The notes: generated by a model not told the origin, from the sequence alone. Counted from the first letter of the stretch, positions 9,063 through 16,488 are shown. The stretch: DNA of 25,189 bases from Andeanibacterium sp035497315 (GCA_035497315.1 DATJDU010000026.1:1-25189); one strand, 5' to 3'. Numbers and translations are program-made.

Positions 9063-10649
9063 ATGCTGGGCGAGATGCCGGATTGGGAACTGCGCCTCAG
9101 CGCGCTGATCGATCACGCGGCACGCGAACATGGCGCGCGCGAGATCGTGAGCCGCTGGGCGGATGGGAGCGAGACCCGGTCCAGCTGGGCGGGCGTGCGC
9201 CGCGATGCGATGCGGCTGCGGCAGGCGCTGGGCCGCATGGGCCTTGCGCCGGGCGAGCGGGTGGCGACGCTGGGGATGAACCATCTCCACCACCTCTCCG
9301 CCTTCTACGGCATCACCGGGGCCGGGTTGGTGCTGCACACGATCAACCCCCGCCTGTTCGACGACCAGCTGGAATTCATCGCCAATCATGCGGAAGACCG
9401 GGTGCTGTTTTATGACGCCGCCTTCGCCCCGCTGGTGGAGCGCTTGCGGGACAAATGGCTGACGATCACCCGCTATGTCTGCTTCGATAATGGGGAATAT
9501 GAGGCGCTGCTGGGCAGGGAAGACGGGCAGGGCGAATGGGCACTGGGCCCCGAGCGGGAGCCGTGCCATTTGTGCTACACCAGCGGCACCACCGGTCATC
9601 CCAAGGGCGTGCTCTATACCCATCGCTCCAGCATGTTCCACGCGATCAGCGCCTTGCAGCCCGCGCTGCTGGCGATCGAACCGAAATCGGTGATGCTGCC
9701 GGTGGTGCCGATGTTCCATGCCGCGGCCTGGGGCCTGCCGTGGTCCTGCGCTGCCGCCGGGGCCAAGGTGGTGATGAGCGCCATCAACGATGCGGCCGGC
9801 CTGTGCGAGCTGATGCGGCGCGAGAAGGTGACCCATTCGGCCGGTGTGCCCACTGTGTGGCTGGCCATGTTCAAGCATCAGGAGGATACCGGTGAGAGCC
9901 TGCCGCATCTCCAGCAGGCGGTTATCGGCGGGGCGGCGGCGCCCAGGGCGATGATCGCGCGGCTGATGGAGGCGGGCATTCGCGTGACCCATGCCTGGGG
10001 CATGACCGAGACTTCCCCCATCGGCACCACCGGGGCCGAGCCTTCCAACTGGGACGAGCTGAGCTTCGAGGAGCAGGTGGAGGCGCAGGCCATGCAGGGG
10101 CGGGTGCCCTTCGGGGTCCAGATCCGCTGCGTCGATCTTGGCGACATGGCCACCGAACTGCCGCGCGATGGCAAGGTGGCGGGCGCCTTGCAGGTGCGCG
10201 GGCCGTGGGTGGTGAAGCGCTATTTCCGCGCCGGTGAGGATGCGGTGGGGCCGGATATGTGGTTCGATACCGGCGATGTCGGCATCATCCATCCCGACGG
10301 AACCCTGCAACTGACCGACCGGACCAAGGATGTGATCAAGTCCGGCGGGGAATGGATCAGCTCGGTCGAGCTGGAGAATGCCGCCATAGCCCACCCCGCC
10401 GTGCATGAGGCTGCCGCCATCGGCATCCGCCACCCCAAATGGGACGAGCGCCCGATTCTGGTGGTGGTGCGCAAGCCGGGCCATGCGCTGGAGGCCGGGC
10501 ATGTGCTGGAATTCCTCGCCGGGAAAGTCGCCAAATGGTGGCTGCCCGATGCGGTGGAATTCGTGGAGGAACTGCCCCATGGCGCCACCGGCAAGATCAG
10601 CAAGAAGGACCTGCGCGAGCTGTTCCGCGATTATCGGCTGGACGGATAG
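9063..10649 (+). CDS. Fatty acyl-CoA synthetase (AMP-forming, AlkK-like)
   Basis: This 528-residue ANL-superfamily ligase activates a carboxylic acid with ATP and joins it to CoA. Visible motifs are P-loop YTSGTTGHPKG (172-182), HAWGMTETSP (310-319), WFDTGD (400-405), the hinge-region DRTKDVIKSGGEWIS and the catalytic lysine in GATGKIS (Lys511). The segment around residue 210 (VPMFHAAAWGLPW) is typical of medium/long-chain acyl-CoA synthetases in the AlkK group, so a fatty acid is the likely substrate, although chain length cannot be read. ATG 9063 has GAGGAG six bases upstream. A TTG at 9012 would read through the hairpin and is unlikely. It ends before a large palindrome. Confidence 0.9.
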   Translation: MLGEMPDWELRLSALIDHAAREHGAREIVSRWADGSETRSSWAGVRRDAMRLRQALGRMGLAPGERVATLGMNHLHHLSAFYGITGAGLVLHTINPRLFDDQLEFIANHAEDRVLFYDAAFAPLVERLRDKWLTITRYVCFDNGEYEALLGREDGQGEWALGPEREPCHLCYTSGTTGHPKGVLYTHRSSMFHAISALQPALLAIEPKSVMLPVVPMFHAAAWGLPWSCAAAGAKVVMSAINDAAGLCELMRREKVTHSAGVPTVWLAMFKHQEDTGESLPHLQQAVIGGAAAPRAMIARLMEAGIRVTHAWGMTETSPIGTTGAEPSNWDELSFEEQVEAQAMQGRVPFGVQIRCVDLGDMATELPRDGKVAGALQVRGPWVVKRYFRAGEDAVGPDMWFDTGDVGIIHPDGTLQLTDRTKDVIKSGGEWISSVELENAAIAHPAVHEAAAIGIRHPKWDERPILVVVRKPGHALEAGHVLEFLAGKVAKWWLPDAVEFVEELPHGATGKISKKDLRELFRDYRLDG

Positions 10650-10661
10650 AAATTACAGCCT

Positions 10662-10751
10662 CGTCATTGCGAGGACCGGAGGGACGAAGCAATCCAGGGC
10701 GTAACGCGTTGGGCCCTGGATTGCTTCGCGGCGTTGCCGCTCGCAATGACG
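10662..10751. repeat. 90-bp palindromic dispersed repeat
   Basis: Outer arms CGTCATTGCGAG (10662-10673) and CTCGCAATGACG (10740-10751) are perfect inverted copies. Inner arms CGAAGCAATCCAGGG (10685-10699) and CCCTGGATTGCTTCG (10714-10728) are also perfect. This is a common type of intergenic palindrome in proteobacterial genomes. It lies between two convergent genes and may end transcription from both sides. Confidence 0.8.
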
Positions 10752-10758
10752 AGCATTG

Positions 10759-11856
10759 TCACCCGAACAGATCCATCTGCCCGTCCAGCCGGGGCGGGCG
10801 GAAGCCTGTGCAGTCCAGCGCCACATAATCCTGCGCTATTCCGGCGCGTCTTATCGCCAGCCGGAAGCGGTCCCGTATCAGAGAGGCCCATGCACCTTCG
10901 GGCCGGAAGCGTTTGAAAAAGCGGGCATCATTATCCTTTCCTCCGCGCATGGCGCGCAGGATGCCCATCACCTTTTCCGCCCGGTCGGGGAAATGGACAT
11001 CCAGCCATTCGCGGAAGATCGGGGCCACTTCATGCGGCAGGCGCAGCATGATCCAGCTGGCCGAGCCGACCCCCGCCGCCGCCGCGCGGGCCAGGATCGC
11101 TTCTATCTCCCCATCGGTGATGGCCGGAATGACCGGCGCTATCGAGACATGGGTGGGTACGCCCGCCCCCGATAGCCGCGCCAGCGCCGCCAGCCTCTTT
11201 TCCGGCGAGGCTGCCCGCGGCTCCAGCGTGGAGGAGAGACGTGCATCGAGGCTGGTGACGGAAATAGAAATGGATATCAGATGTTTGCGGGCCATTTCCG
11301 CCAGAATATCGAGATCGTGCAGCACTCTGTCCGACTTGGTGGTGATCAGCGCCGGATGGCCCGTTTCCAGGCATACTTCCAGCACCTGCCGCGTGATCCG
11401 GTAACGCGCCTCGATCGGCTGATAGGGATCGGTATTGGTCCCCATGGCGATGGGCTGCACCTTGTAGCCCTTCCTCGCCAGAGTTTCCCGCAGCAGCCGC
11501 GCGGCATCGGGCTTGGCGAACAGCTTCGTCTCGAAATCCAGCCCCGGCGACAGGTCCAGATAAGCGTGGCTTGGCCTTGCATAGCAATAAGCGCAGCCAT
11601 GCTCGCAGCCGCGATAGGCATTGATCGAACGGTCGAAGGCAATGTCGGGCGACTGGTTGAAGCTGAGGATCGTGCGCGGATGTTCCTCCGTAACTGTCGT
11701 GCGCAGCTTCGGCGCGGGGCCGTCCACGGTTTCCGCCTCGTCCCGCCAATCCCCATCCGCTTCGCGTGCGGGCAGGTTGAAGCGCCGCGAAAGTGCGGAT
11801 GACTGGGCGCCTCGGCCGTGGATAGAAAAGGGGGGAATCGGGGGTGGGGCGGACAT
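10759..11856 (-). CDS. PA0069-family radical SAM protein
   Basis: This 365-residue protein has the radical SAM cluster motif CEHGCAYC (Cys84, Cys88, Cys91) directly after INAYRG. It also has MGTNTDPYQPIE and TKSDRVLHDLDIL segments, which place it in the PA0069 group, related to spore-photoproduct-lyase-like enzymes. The group's reaction is unknown. The protein ends QMDLFG, and QMDLF (360-364) fits the consensus beta-sliding-clamp-binding peptide, hinting at work on DNA. The ATG at 11856 has no clear ribosome site. No operon partner is evident: palindromes flank both ends. Confidence 0.88.
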   Translation of the reverse strand: MSAPPPIPPFSIHGRGAQSSALSRRFNLPAREADGDWRDEAETVDGPAPKLRTTVTEEHPRTILSFNQSPDIAFDRSINAYRGCEHGCAYCYARPSHAYLDLSPGLDFETKLFAKPDAARLLRETLARKGYKVQPIAMGTNTDPYQPIEARYRITRQVLEVCLETGHPALITTKSDRVLHDLDILAEMARKHLISISISVTSLDARLSSTLEPRAASPEKRLAALARLSGAGVPTHVSIAPVIPAITDGEIEAILARAAAAGVGSASWIMLRLPHEVAPIFREWLDVHFPDRAEKVMGILRAMRGGKDNDARFFKRFRPEGAWASLIRDRFRLAIRRAGIAQDYVALDCTGFRPPRLDGQMDLFG

Positions 11857-11900
11857 GGAGCGGTTTTAGAACATATGAGGAACATCGGCAAGGTGGGGCC

Positions 11901-12050
11901 CCCCTCTCCAAGCTGCGCTAGTCCGCCTTGCGGACAAGCTGGGCTATCCTCTCCCGCAAGGGGAGAGGAGTTCGGTCCCTTTCCTCTCCCCTTGCGGGAG
12001 AGGATACGAAGGCTTGCCGGCTTGTCCGGCTAGCCGAAGTTGGAGAGGTG
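11901..12050. repeat. 150-bp nested palindromic element (MITE-like)
   Basis: The centre is a perfect 25-bp inverted repeat, 11945-11969 against 11982-12006 (TATCCTCTCCCGCAAGGGGA...), with a 12-base loop. Outside it lie small hairpins (GTCCGC/GCGGAC near 11921-11935, GCCGG/CCGGC near 12016-12030). Outer arms CCTCTCCAAGCTGCGCTAG (11903-11921) and its imperfect inverse (12030-12048) close the structure. It encodes no protein. The right arm provides the stop codon of the gene ending at 12030. Confidence 0.78.
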
Positions 12051-12905
12051 ACCCAACCCCTCACCCCCCGAAGTTGACACAGTTGACACAGTGCTGAGCA
12101 GCCCCGCCGCTCCCCTCAGCCGCCGGGAAGGCGCGGGGTTTTCCGTGGTTCCGGCGATGGCATCATCCACCGATGCGCAGGCGCGGGCGAACCATTCGTC
12201 CCAATGGGCGGCGGCCTTCAGCGCGGCCTGCGCGGCTTCTTCATCGGCTTCATCGGCGGCATCGTCGCACGCGAAATGGGCCTCCTCGTCCGCCTCTGCT
12301 GCGTCATGGGGGCGATCCTCCTCCTCATCCTGCTGTTCCATCAGCTCGTCGAAACACTCGCTCCATGCCGCCTCTCTCACCTGGGCGATAAAGCTCTCGC
12401 GGTCGGCGGGAATGGGGCAGGCGCCGGTCTCCGGCTTGTGGCCTGCCGGTTCGGGCCCCGCCAGTTCGCCAGGAGCCTCCGCTCCGCCGATCAGGGCCAG
12501 CAATTCGTCGAACCGGGCGGCATCGCTCTCGCCGGGGGCCTGTTCCACCAGCCGGTCCAGCCGGGCGAGATGGGCCAGCAACAGGCGCGTATCGTATCTG
12601 CGCCGCGTGCCGACCATTTCGCCGCCATGCCACACTTCTTCCTCCACCCCGTCGAGCGCGCGGCAGGCCAGCACGTCGGTGCTCGTCTCGCGCGCCAGCA
12701 CCAGAGCGGCGGCCCAGCCGCGCGCGAACAGCGGATCGCGCCGCCTCAGCCGATAGGCCGCCTCATGCGACATGCCCACCGAGGCACAGGCCCCGCGCAC
12801 GGTGCCTTGGGTGGAAAGATGATCGAGGAACTTGACCCTGAGCGCGCCGCTCCACCCGTCTTTGCGAGTGGGCAGGTCGGTTCCGGCGAAATGCGAGTAA
12901 TCCAT
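12030..12905 (-). CDS. Unknown acidic protein with helix-turn-helix N-terminus
   Basis: I do not recognise a named family. The 291-residue product has an N-terminal segment (about 22-62) in which TVRGACASVGMSHEAAYRLR looks like a helix-turn-helix similar to small terminase-type DNA-binding domains, then a helical region to about 125. A Pro/Gly/Glu-rich linker follows, then a strongly acidic stretch (about 188-225, many Glu/Asp/Ala) and a helix with WDEWFARACASVDDAI. The last 20 or so residues (TVSTVSTSGGEGLGHLSNFG) are encoded by a 9-bp tandem repeat and by the palindrome at 11901-12050, so the native C-terminus may have been altered. ATG 12905 has AGGAGA eight bases upstream. It could be a transcription regulator or a phage relic. 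Confidence 0.6.
   Translation of the reverse strand: MDYSHFAGTDLPTRKDGWSGALRVKFLDHLSTQGTVRGACASVGMSHEAAYRLRRRDPLFARGWAAALVLARETSTDVLACRALDGVEEEVWHGGEMVGTRRRYDTRLLLAHLARLDRLVEQAPGESDAARFDELLALIGGAEAPGELAGPEPAGHKPETGACPIPADRESFIAQVREAAWSECFDELMEQQDEEEDRPHDAAEADEEAHFACDDAADEADEEAAQAALKAAAHWDEWFARACASVDDAIAGTTENPAPSRRLRGAAGLLSTVSTVSTSGGEGLGHLSNFG
12072..12093. repeat. Tandem 9-bp repeat (AGTTGACAC x2 plus partial)
   Basis: AGTTGACAC occurs at 12072-12080 and 12081-12089, with AGTG following. On the minus strand it reads CACTGTGTCAACTGTGTCAACT and encodes STVSTVST inside the unknown acidic protein. Confidence 0.7.
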
Positions 12906-12924
12906 GATCCGCGTCTCCTGATGA

Positions 12925-12939
12925 GAACAAACAGCGAAT
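12925..12939 (-). promoter_or_regulatory. Near-match to alphaproteobacterial LexA (SOS) box
   Basis: Plus-strand GAAC-AAACAGC-GAAT equals minus-strand ATTC-N7-GTTC, one mismatch from the GTTC-N7-GTTC direct repeat bound by alphaproteobacterial LexA. It is 20-34 bases upstream of the acidic HTH gene, a promoter-like position. A single near match can be chance. Confidence 0.25.
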
Positions 12940-12994
12940 CAGGTCTATTATGCATGGGGCGGCGTGTAGGACAGCGGTTTTTTGGGGGAAGGGG

Positions 12995-13024
12995 CAAGGC
13001 ACGCGAAGGCGCAAAGGCGCGAAG
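12995..13024. repeat. Purine-rich GAAGGCGCAAAGGCGCGAAG motif
   Basis: The motif contains three degenerate copies of a CGAAGG/CAAAGG/CGAAG unit in tandem. A similar intergenic motif recurs in many bacterial genomes, but only this copy lies in the window. Confidence 0.4.
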
Positions 13025-13044
13025 ATGTTTCGCAAGGCCCCCAC

Positions 13045-13118
13045 TTCGTCATCCCCGCGAAAGCGGGGACCCAGCTCATCCGTCGCCACTGGGTTCCCGC
13101 CTTCGCGGGAATGACGAA
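13045..13118. repeat. REP-like inverted pair
   Basis: CGTCATCCCCGCGAAAGCGG... (13047-13074) is paired with an inverted copy at 13089-13116 with three mismatches. Each copy is itself a hairpin. The same unit recurs around 18197-18277, 18603-18631 and, diverged, at 20204-20283. Confidence 0.85.
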
Positions 13119-13170
13119 ATTGTTATGTCTTAGGGTCTTAGTGCTTCCATGTGAGAAATTGCACTAACCG

Positions 13171-13309
13171 TCCCTCCTCTTCAGAGGAGGGGCAGCGAGA
13201 CTTGGGCTTGCGTAGCAAGCTCTAGTCGCAGCGGGGTGGTGGCTTTGCGGGCGGGCGCTGCGCCTCGACCGGCACCACCCCCTGGCCCCCTCCTCTGAAG
13301 AGGAGGGGG
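13171..13309. repeat. Nested palindromic repeat with CCTCCTCT hairpin ends
   Basis: The ends are small hairpins, CCTCCTCTTCAGAGGAGG at the left (13171-13193) and CCCTCCTCTGAAGAGGAGGG at the right (13286-13309). Inside are GGGGTGGTGGC (13233-13243), matched by an imperfect inverse at 13272-13281, and GCTTGC/GCAAGC (13206-13220). It encodes no protein. It abuts the 3' end of moaB and may act as its terminator. Confidence 0.75.
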
Positions 13310-13322
13310 AACAGGTTGCCCT

Positions 13323-13850
13323 TCACTTCTCCCGCAAGCGCGGCATCAGTTCCACGAAATTGCAGGGCCGGTTGCGGCTGTCGAGCTGTTCGGCAAGGAT
13401 GCCGTCCCACCCGTCTTTCACCGCGCCGTTCGATCCGGGCAGGGCGAAGATATAGGTTCCGCGCGAAACGACCGCGCAGGCGCGCGATTGCACGGTGGAC
13501 GTGCCGATACTGTTGTAGCTGAGCCAGCGGAACAATTCGCCGAAGCCGGGAATGTCCTTTTCCTTCACCCGGTCCAGCGCCTCGGGCGTCACGTCGCGGC
13601 CGGTCAGGCCGGTTCCGCCGGTGATGATCACCGCATCCACGCCCTGGTCGTCGATCCAGTTGTTCAGGCGCTGGGTGATGATGGCCACATCGTCCTTCTC
13701 CAGCGCGCGGGAGACGAGCTTGTGCCCGGCCGTTTTGATACGTTCCGCCAGAATGTCGCCCGATGTGTCTTCATCCGGGCCGCGCGTGTCGGATACGGTG
13801 AGCAGGGCAATATTGATCGGCTTGAAAATACGTGCGGGATCGACCGCCAT
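13323..13850 (-). CDS. moaB: Molybdenum cofactor biosynthesis protein MoaB
   Basis: This 175-residue MoaB/Mog-fold protein acts in molybdopterin adenylylation during molybdenum cofactor synthesis. Diagnostic motifs are LTVSDTR (17-23), TGGTGLTGRD (77-86) followed by VTPEA, and LPGSNGAVKDGWDGIL near the C-terminus. The single-domain length separates it from MoeA. Its start at 13850 lies 22 bp after the transglycosylase stop, so the two are probably co-transcribed, although a functional link is not obvious. AAGGGG precedes the start on the minus strand. No other cofactor gene is in the window. Confidence 0.93.
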   Translation of the reverse strand: MAVDPARIFKPINIALLTVSDTRGPDEDTSGDILAERIKTAGHKLVSRALEKDDVAIITQRLNNWIDDQGVDAVIITGGTGLTGRDVTPEALDRVKEKDIPGFGELFRWLSYNSIGTSTVQSRACAVVSRGTYIFALPGSNGAVKDGWDGILAEQLDSRNRPCNFVELMPRLREK

Positions 13851-13872
13851 GGCTTGGGCCCCTTGAGCTGGA

Positions 13873-15633
13873 TTAATCGCGTTTCGCGGACAACCAGACC
13901 CTGCCGCTCTTCGGCTCGCCGGGGAAGGCGGGCCACTGGCCCTGGGCCAGTGCGATACGGCTGGGAGAATCGCTGTCCGCCTGCCGCTCATACATCCAGT
14001 AGTTGCGCATCACGATGGCTACGTAGCCGCGCGTTTCCCAATAAGGGATCGATTCCATATAGAGCAGCGGATCGCCTTCATCGCGCACTTCGCTGTTCCA
14101 GCGGGTGACGGGCGAAAGGCCGGCATTATAGGCCGCCATGATCTTGGGCAGCTTGCCTTCGGTTGCGGAAGAATCGCGCAGCATTTCAAGATTTTGCTGG
14201 CCGAAGGCGAGATTGACCCGAGGATCGTCGAGATCGACGGCGGAAGCCGAAAGGTTCAGGCGCGGGGCATGTTCGCGCACGGTGATCGGCGTGATCTGCA
14301 TCAGCCCGCGGGCATTGGCCGGGCTGACCGCGCTGGTGCGGAAGTTCGATTCCTGCAGCGCATGGGCATAGGCCAGCGCCGGATCGACTTCCCAGCCCGT
14401 AACGGGCATCCATTTGGGCGCCGGATAGCTGGAAGCCGGATCGGCCCTGCCGCCGGCCGGGGCATTATTGGCCATGAACAGCTGGGTGGAAGGCAGGCCC
14501 AGCCCGCGCGCCAGGCGGGAAAGCGGCTCGTAATCGTCGGCATCCCCGATCCTGGCCTGATGGATCAGCAGCTTGCTGGCCAGATCGTCCCGCCCGATTT
14601 CGGCCAGTTCGATCGCCATGCGGACATTGGCCTTGTCCTGCAGGCGGTCCCAGTCCTTCTGGTTGAAATCCGGCTTCGCAAAGCGCCTGGGCAGTGCCAT
14701 GCCGAGCTGTTCTGCCGCCAGCATGCCATACAGCGTCTCATCCGTCCGCGCGGCTTCGCGCAGATGGCTGCTGGCCTTTTCGGGCATGCGGCAGCGCACG
14801 GCGGCGCGGTTGGCCCAGTAATGGGCCGCGGCGGTGAGTTCGGGATTGGCGCTCTGCTGCGCGGCGTTTTCGAAGCCGTAGAGCGCGGTGGTGCAATCGT
14901 TGAGCCGCCATGCGGCCAGCCCCGTCACCCACAGGCCTTCGGCCACCCAGGGGCCGGCCCCGTCGGTCACGGTGAGAGAGAGCGCCAGCGCATCGCTGTC
15001 GCGATTTTCGATATAATAGCTCCAGGCCACGCGCTGGCGCCATTCGGCGCGGGCTTCGGGGCTGAGCTGCGTATCCACGCCGCCCAGTGCCTCGCGCGCA
15101 CCGTCGGGATCGTCATTGGTGATACGGTCGAGAATGCGGTTCTTGATGCTTTCGGGCATCGTGCCATCGTCCACCGAGCCGGGGCGGATGCGCTTGGGCG
15201 GGGAGGACTGGCGATAGAGGCTCTGCTGCGCGGGCAGGGCGGGCATGGCGGCAAGGCCGCGCTTGAGGCCCAGCCGGGCGAGCTGTTCGGCCTGGGGCAG
15301 GCTGGTGCCGCCGTCCAGCCATTCCTGAATCTGGGGCAGTTCCACCTTGGGCGAACTGGCGGCGAGGTAATATTCGGCCAGGGCCACCTTGTGCAGCGGC
15401 CCGTCCTTGCGCTGGGCGAGCAGTTCCTGGACCTTTTTCCAGTCTTCCTTGTCGATCGCGCTGAAGACATCGCGGTAATAATCGCGGTCGGACTGGGGCA
15501 GCAGGGTGGGGACATTGGTGCCGGTGGCATGGGCGTGGAAATATTCCACACTGTCGGCCAGCGCGGGCGTGGCGACGGCCAGCGCGGCACTGCCCGCCAC
15601 AAGGGCAAGAGCAAGGCGTTTGGTGCGAGCCAT
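13873..15633 (-). CDS. slt: Soluble lytic murein transglycosylase (Slt70-like)
   Basis: This enzyme cleaves the MurNAc-GlcNAc bond of peptidoglycan, forming 1,6-anhydro ends. The 586-residue product starts with a signal peptide (MARTKRLALALVAGSAALAV, cleavage probable after ATPALA), so it is periplasmic. A long alpha-helical superhelix (about 30-400) comes before the catalytic SLT domain, with ALQESNFRTSAVSPANARGL (catalytic Glu428), GLMQITP and AAYNAG. ATG 15633 is preferred to a TTG at 15657 because it places the basic n-region at the N-terminus. It follows the UDG-like gene by 8 bp and precedes moaB by 22 bp. Confidence 0.93.
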   Translation of the reverse strand: MARTKRLALALVAGSAALAVATPALADSVEYFHAHATGTNVPTLLPQSDRDYYRDVFSAIDKEDWKKVQELLAQRKDGPLHKVALAEYYLAASSPKVELPQIQEWLDGGTSLPQAEQLARLGLKRGLAAMPALPAQQSLYRQSSPPKRIRPGSVDDGTMPESIKNRILDRITNDDPDGAREALGGVDTQLSPEARAEWRQRVAWSYYIENRDSDALALSLTVTDGAGPWVAEGLWVTGLAAWRLNDCTTALYGFENAAQQSANPELTAAAHYWANRAAVRCRMPEKASSHLREAARTDETLYGMLAAEQLGMALPRRFAKPDFNQKDWDRLQDKANVRMAIELAEIGRDDLASKLLIHQARIGDADDYEPLSRLARGLGLPSTQLFMANNAPAGGRADPASSYPAPKWMPVTGWEVDPALAYAHALQESNFRTSAVSPANARGLMQITPITVREHAPRLNLSASAVDLDDPRVNLAFGQQNLEMLRDSSATEGKLPKIMAAYNAGLSPVTRWNSEVRDEGDPLLYMESIPYWETRGYVAIVMRNYWMYERQADSDSPSRIALAQGQWPAFPGEPKSGRVWLSAKRD

Positions 15634-15641
15634 CGTCAATG

Positions 15642-16394
15642 TCAGCCGTCCGTCCAATCAAGCCATCGCTGCCAGAAACCCGATCGTGCAGTGGGCCTTG
15701 CCAGCAGGAAATCGAGGCTACGTTCCGTCAATAGCGGAAAACTGGCGCCTTGATGGTTGATTTTTCGCAAATATGCAGGGCTTTGCGCCGGATCGTGGCC
15801 GAACAGCGGCAGAATGTCGCGACCGAAGGCAATAATGCGCTGTGGCCGCACCAGCGAGATGTGATGCAGGGTCACTGCGCCGATCCCGTCCGCAATCAGC
15901 GATGCCCAATCGGCCACCGGCGTATGCCGCGCCAGCGCGCTGGCGAGATAGACATCCTCCGGCCCCACTCCCGCCGCGCGCAGGAAGCTGGAGAGCAGCC
16001 GCCCGCGCGCGGCGGACAGCAGCATATCCTCATCCTCCGGCTCAGGCTCGGGCACCAGCACCATCAGTTTCGCGCCTTCGGGCCCGCGCGGGGCGATGCG
16101 CGGGCGGGCGCCCCCGGTGTCGAGACCCGGCTCGGCCAGCCACCAGTCGGAAAATTCTGCCAGCGTCCGCGGCCAGCTTGCGGGATCGCCGCCGATCGCG
16201 GGGCGTTTTTTCTCCGGCTCGGGCGGGGGGGCGATGAAGGCGGGCCGCGCCGGGGCGGCGGGCGCCTCTTCCTCGGGCTCACGCAGCCAGATTTCCGTAG
16301 CGTCGGAGAACATATGGTCCACGCCGGCATCGCGCCACCACTCCTGCGCGGCGGCGAATTGCTGGGCAAGGTTGATGGGGGCGCTCGTGTCCAT
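15642..16394 (-). CDS. Uracil-DNA glycosylase-like protein lacking Fe-S cysteines
   Basis: This 250-residue protein resembles family 4/5 uracil-DNA glycosylases in overall layout: an Ala/Pro-rich N-terminal region, then LMVLVPEPEPEDED, RLLSSFLRAAGVGPEDVYLA, PQRIIAFGRDI and a C-terminal FLLARPTARSGFWQRWLDW block. Key features are missing. The protein contains no cysteine at all, so it cannot hold the usual 4Fe-4S cluster. The GE.PG motif is replaced by VPEPEPED, and Ser takes the place expected for the HPxxLL histidine. It may be an altered glycosylase or a non-catalytic DNA-binding relative. ATG 16394 was chosen because upstream codons run into the divergent etfQO promoter. It leads a minus-strand cluster with slt and moaB. 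Confidence 0.68.
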   Translation of the reverse strand: MDTSAPINLAQQFAAAQEWWRDAGVDHMFSDATEIWLREPEEEAPAAPARPAFIAPPPEPEKKRPAIGGDPASWPRTLAEFSDWWLAEPGLDTGGARPRIAPRGPEGAKLMVLVPEPEPEDEDMLLSAARGRLLSSFLRAAGVGPEDVYLASALARHTPVADWASLIADGIGAVTLHHISLVRPQRIIAFGRDILPLFGHDPAQSPAYLRKINHQGASFPLLTERSLDFLLARPTARSGFWQRWLDWTDG

Positions 16395-16488
16395 ATCTCG
16401 GCGGGGAGTCTTGACCTGCGCACACTCAGCAATCAAGGCTCGAATGCTCAGCAAGGCACAGTTTTGAATAGCCAGGGACGAAGCGGAA

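Larger units (their letters stand above)
12906..13322. other. Gene-free, repeat-filled interval
   Basis: This 417-bp stretch contains no convincing gene. It holds the possible LexA site, a purine-rich GAAGGCGCAAAGGCGCGAAG motif (12995-13024), a REP pair (13045-13118) and a nested palindrome (13171-13309). Short open readings here only translate the repeats (for example VIPAKAGTQ and WVPAFAGMT). Confidence 0.75.

Noticed and set aside
5427..10580. Very long open frame on the minus strand opposite dnaE and the acyl-CoA synthetase gene
   Set aside because: It is a frame shadow of G+C-rich coding DNA: the product is rich in His, Arg, Gly and Pro with no domain, while the plus strand encodes two clear enzymes.
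12204..13133. Plus-strand open frame opposite the acidic HTH gene, extending into repeats
   Set aside because: Its C-terminal part is the translated REP sequence and it has no ribosome site. The minus-strand gene has a good ribosome site and a plausible fold.
12982..13167. Small open frame reading VIPAKAGTQ and WVPAFAGMT
   Set aside because: These peptides are translations of REP units and are not conserved protein.
13045..13309. Possible CRISPR array in the repeat-rich interval
   Set aside because: Repeats differ in sequence and orientation, are not regularly spaced, and no cas gene is present.
14194..15753. Long plus-strand open frame opposite the lytic transglycosylase
   Set aside because: Shadow frame; the minus strand has a signal peptide and an SLT catalytic motif.
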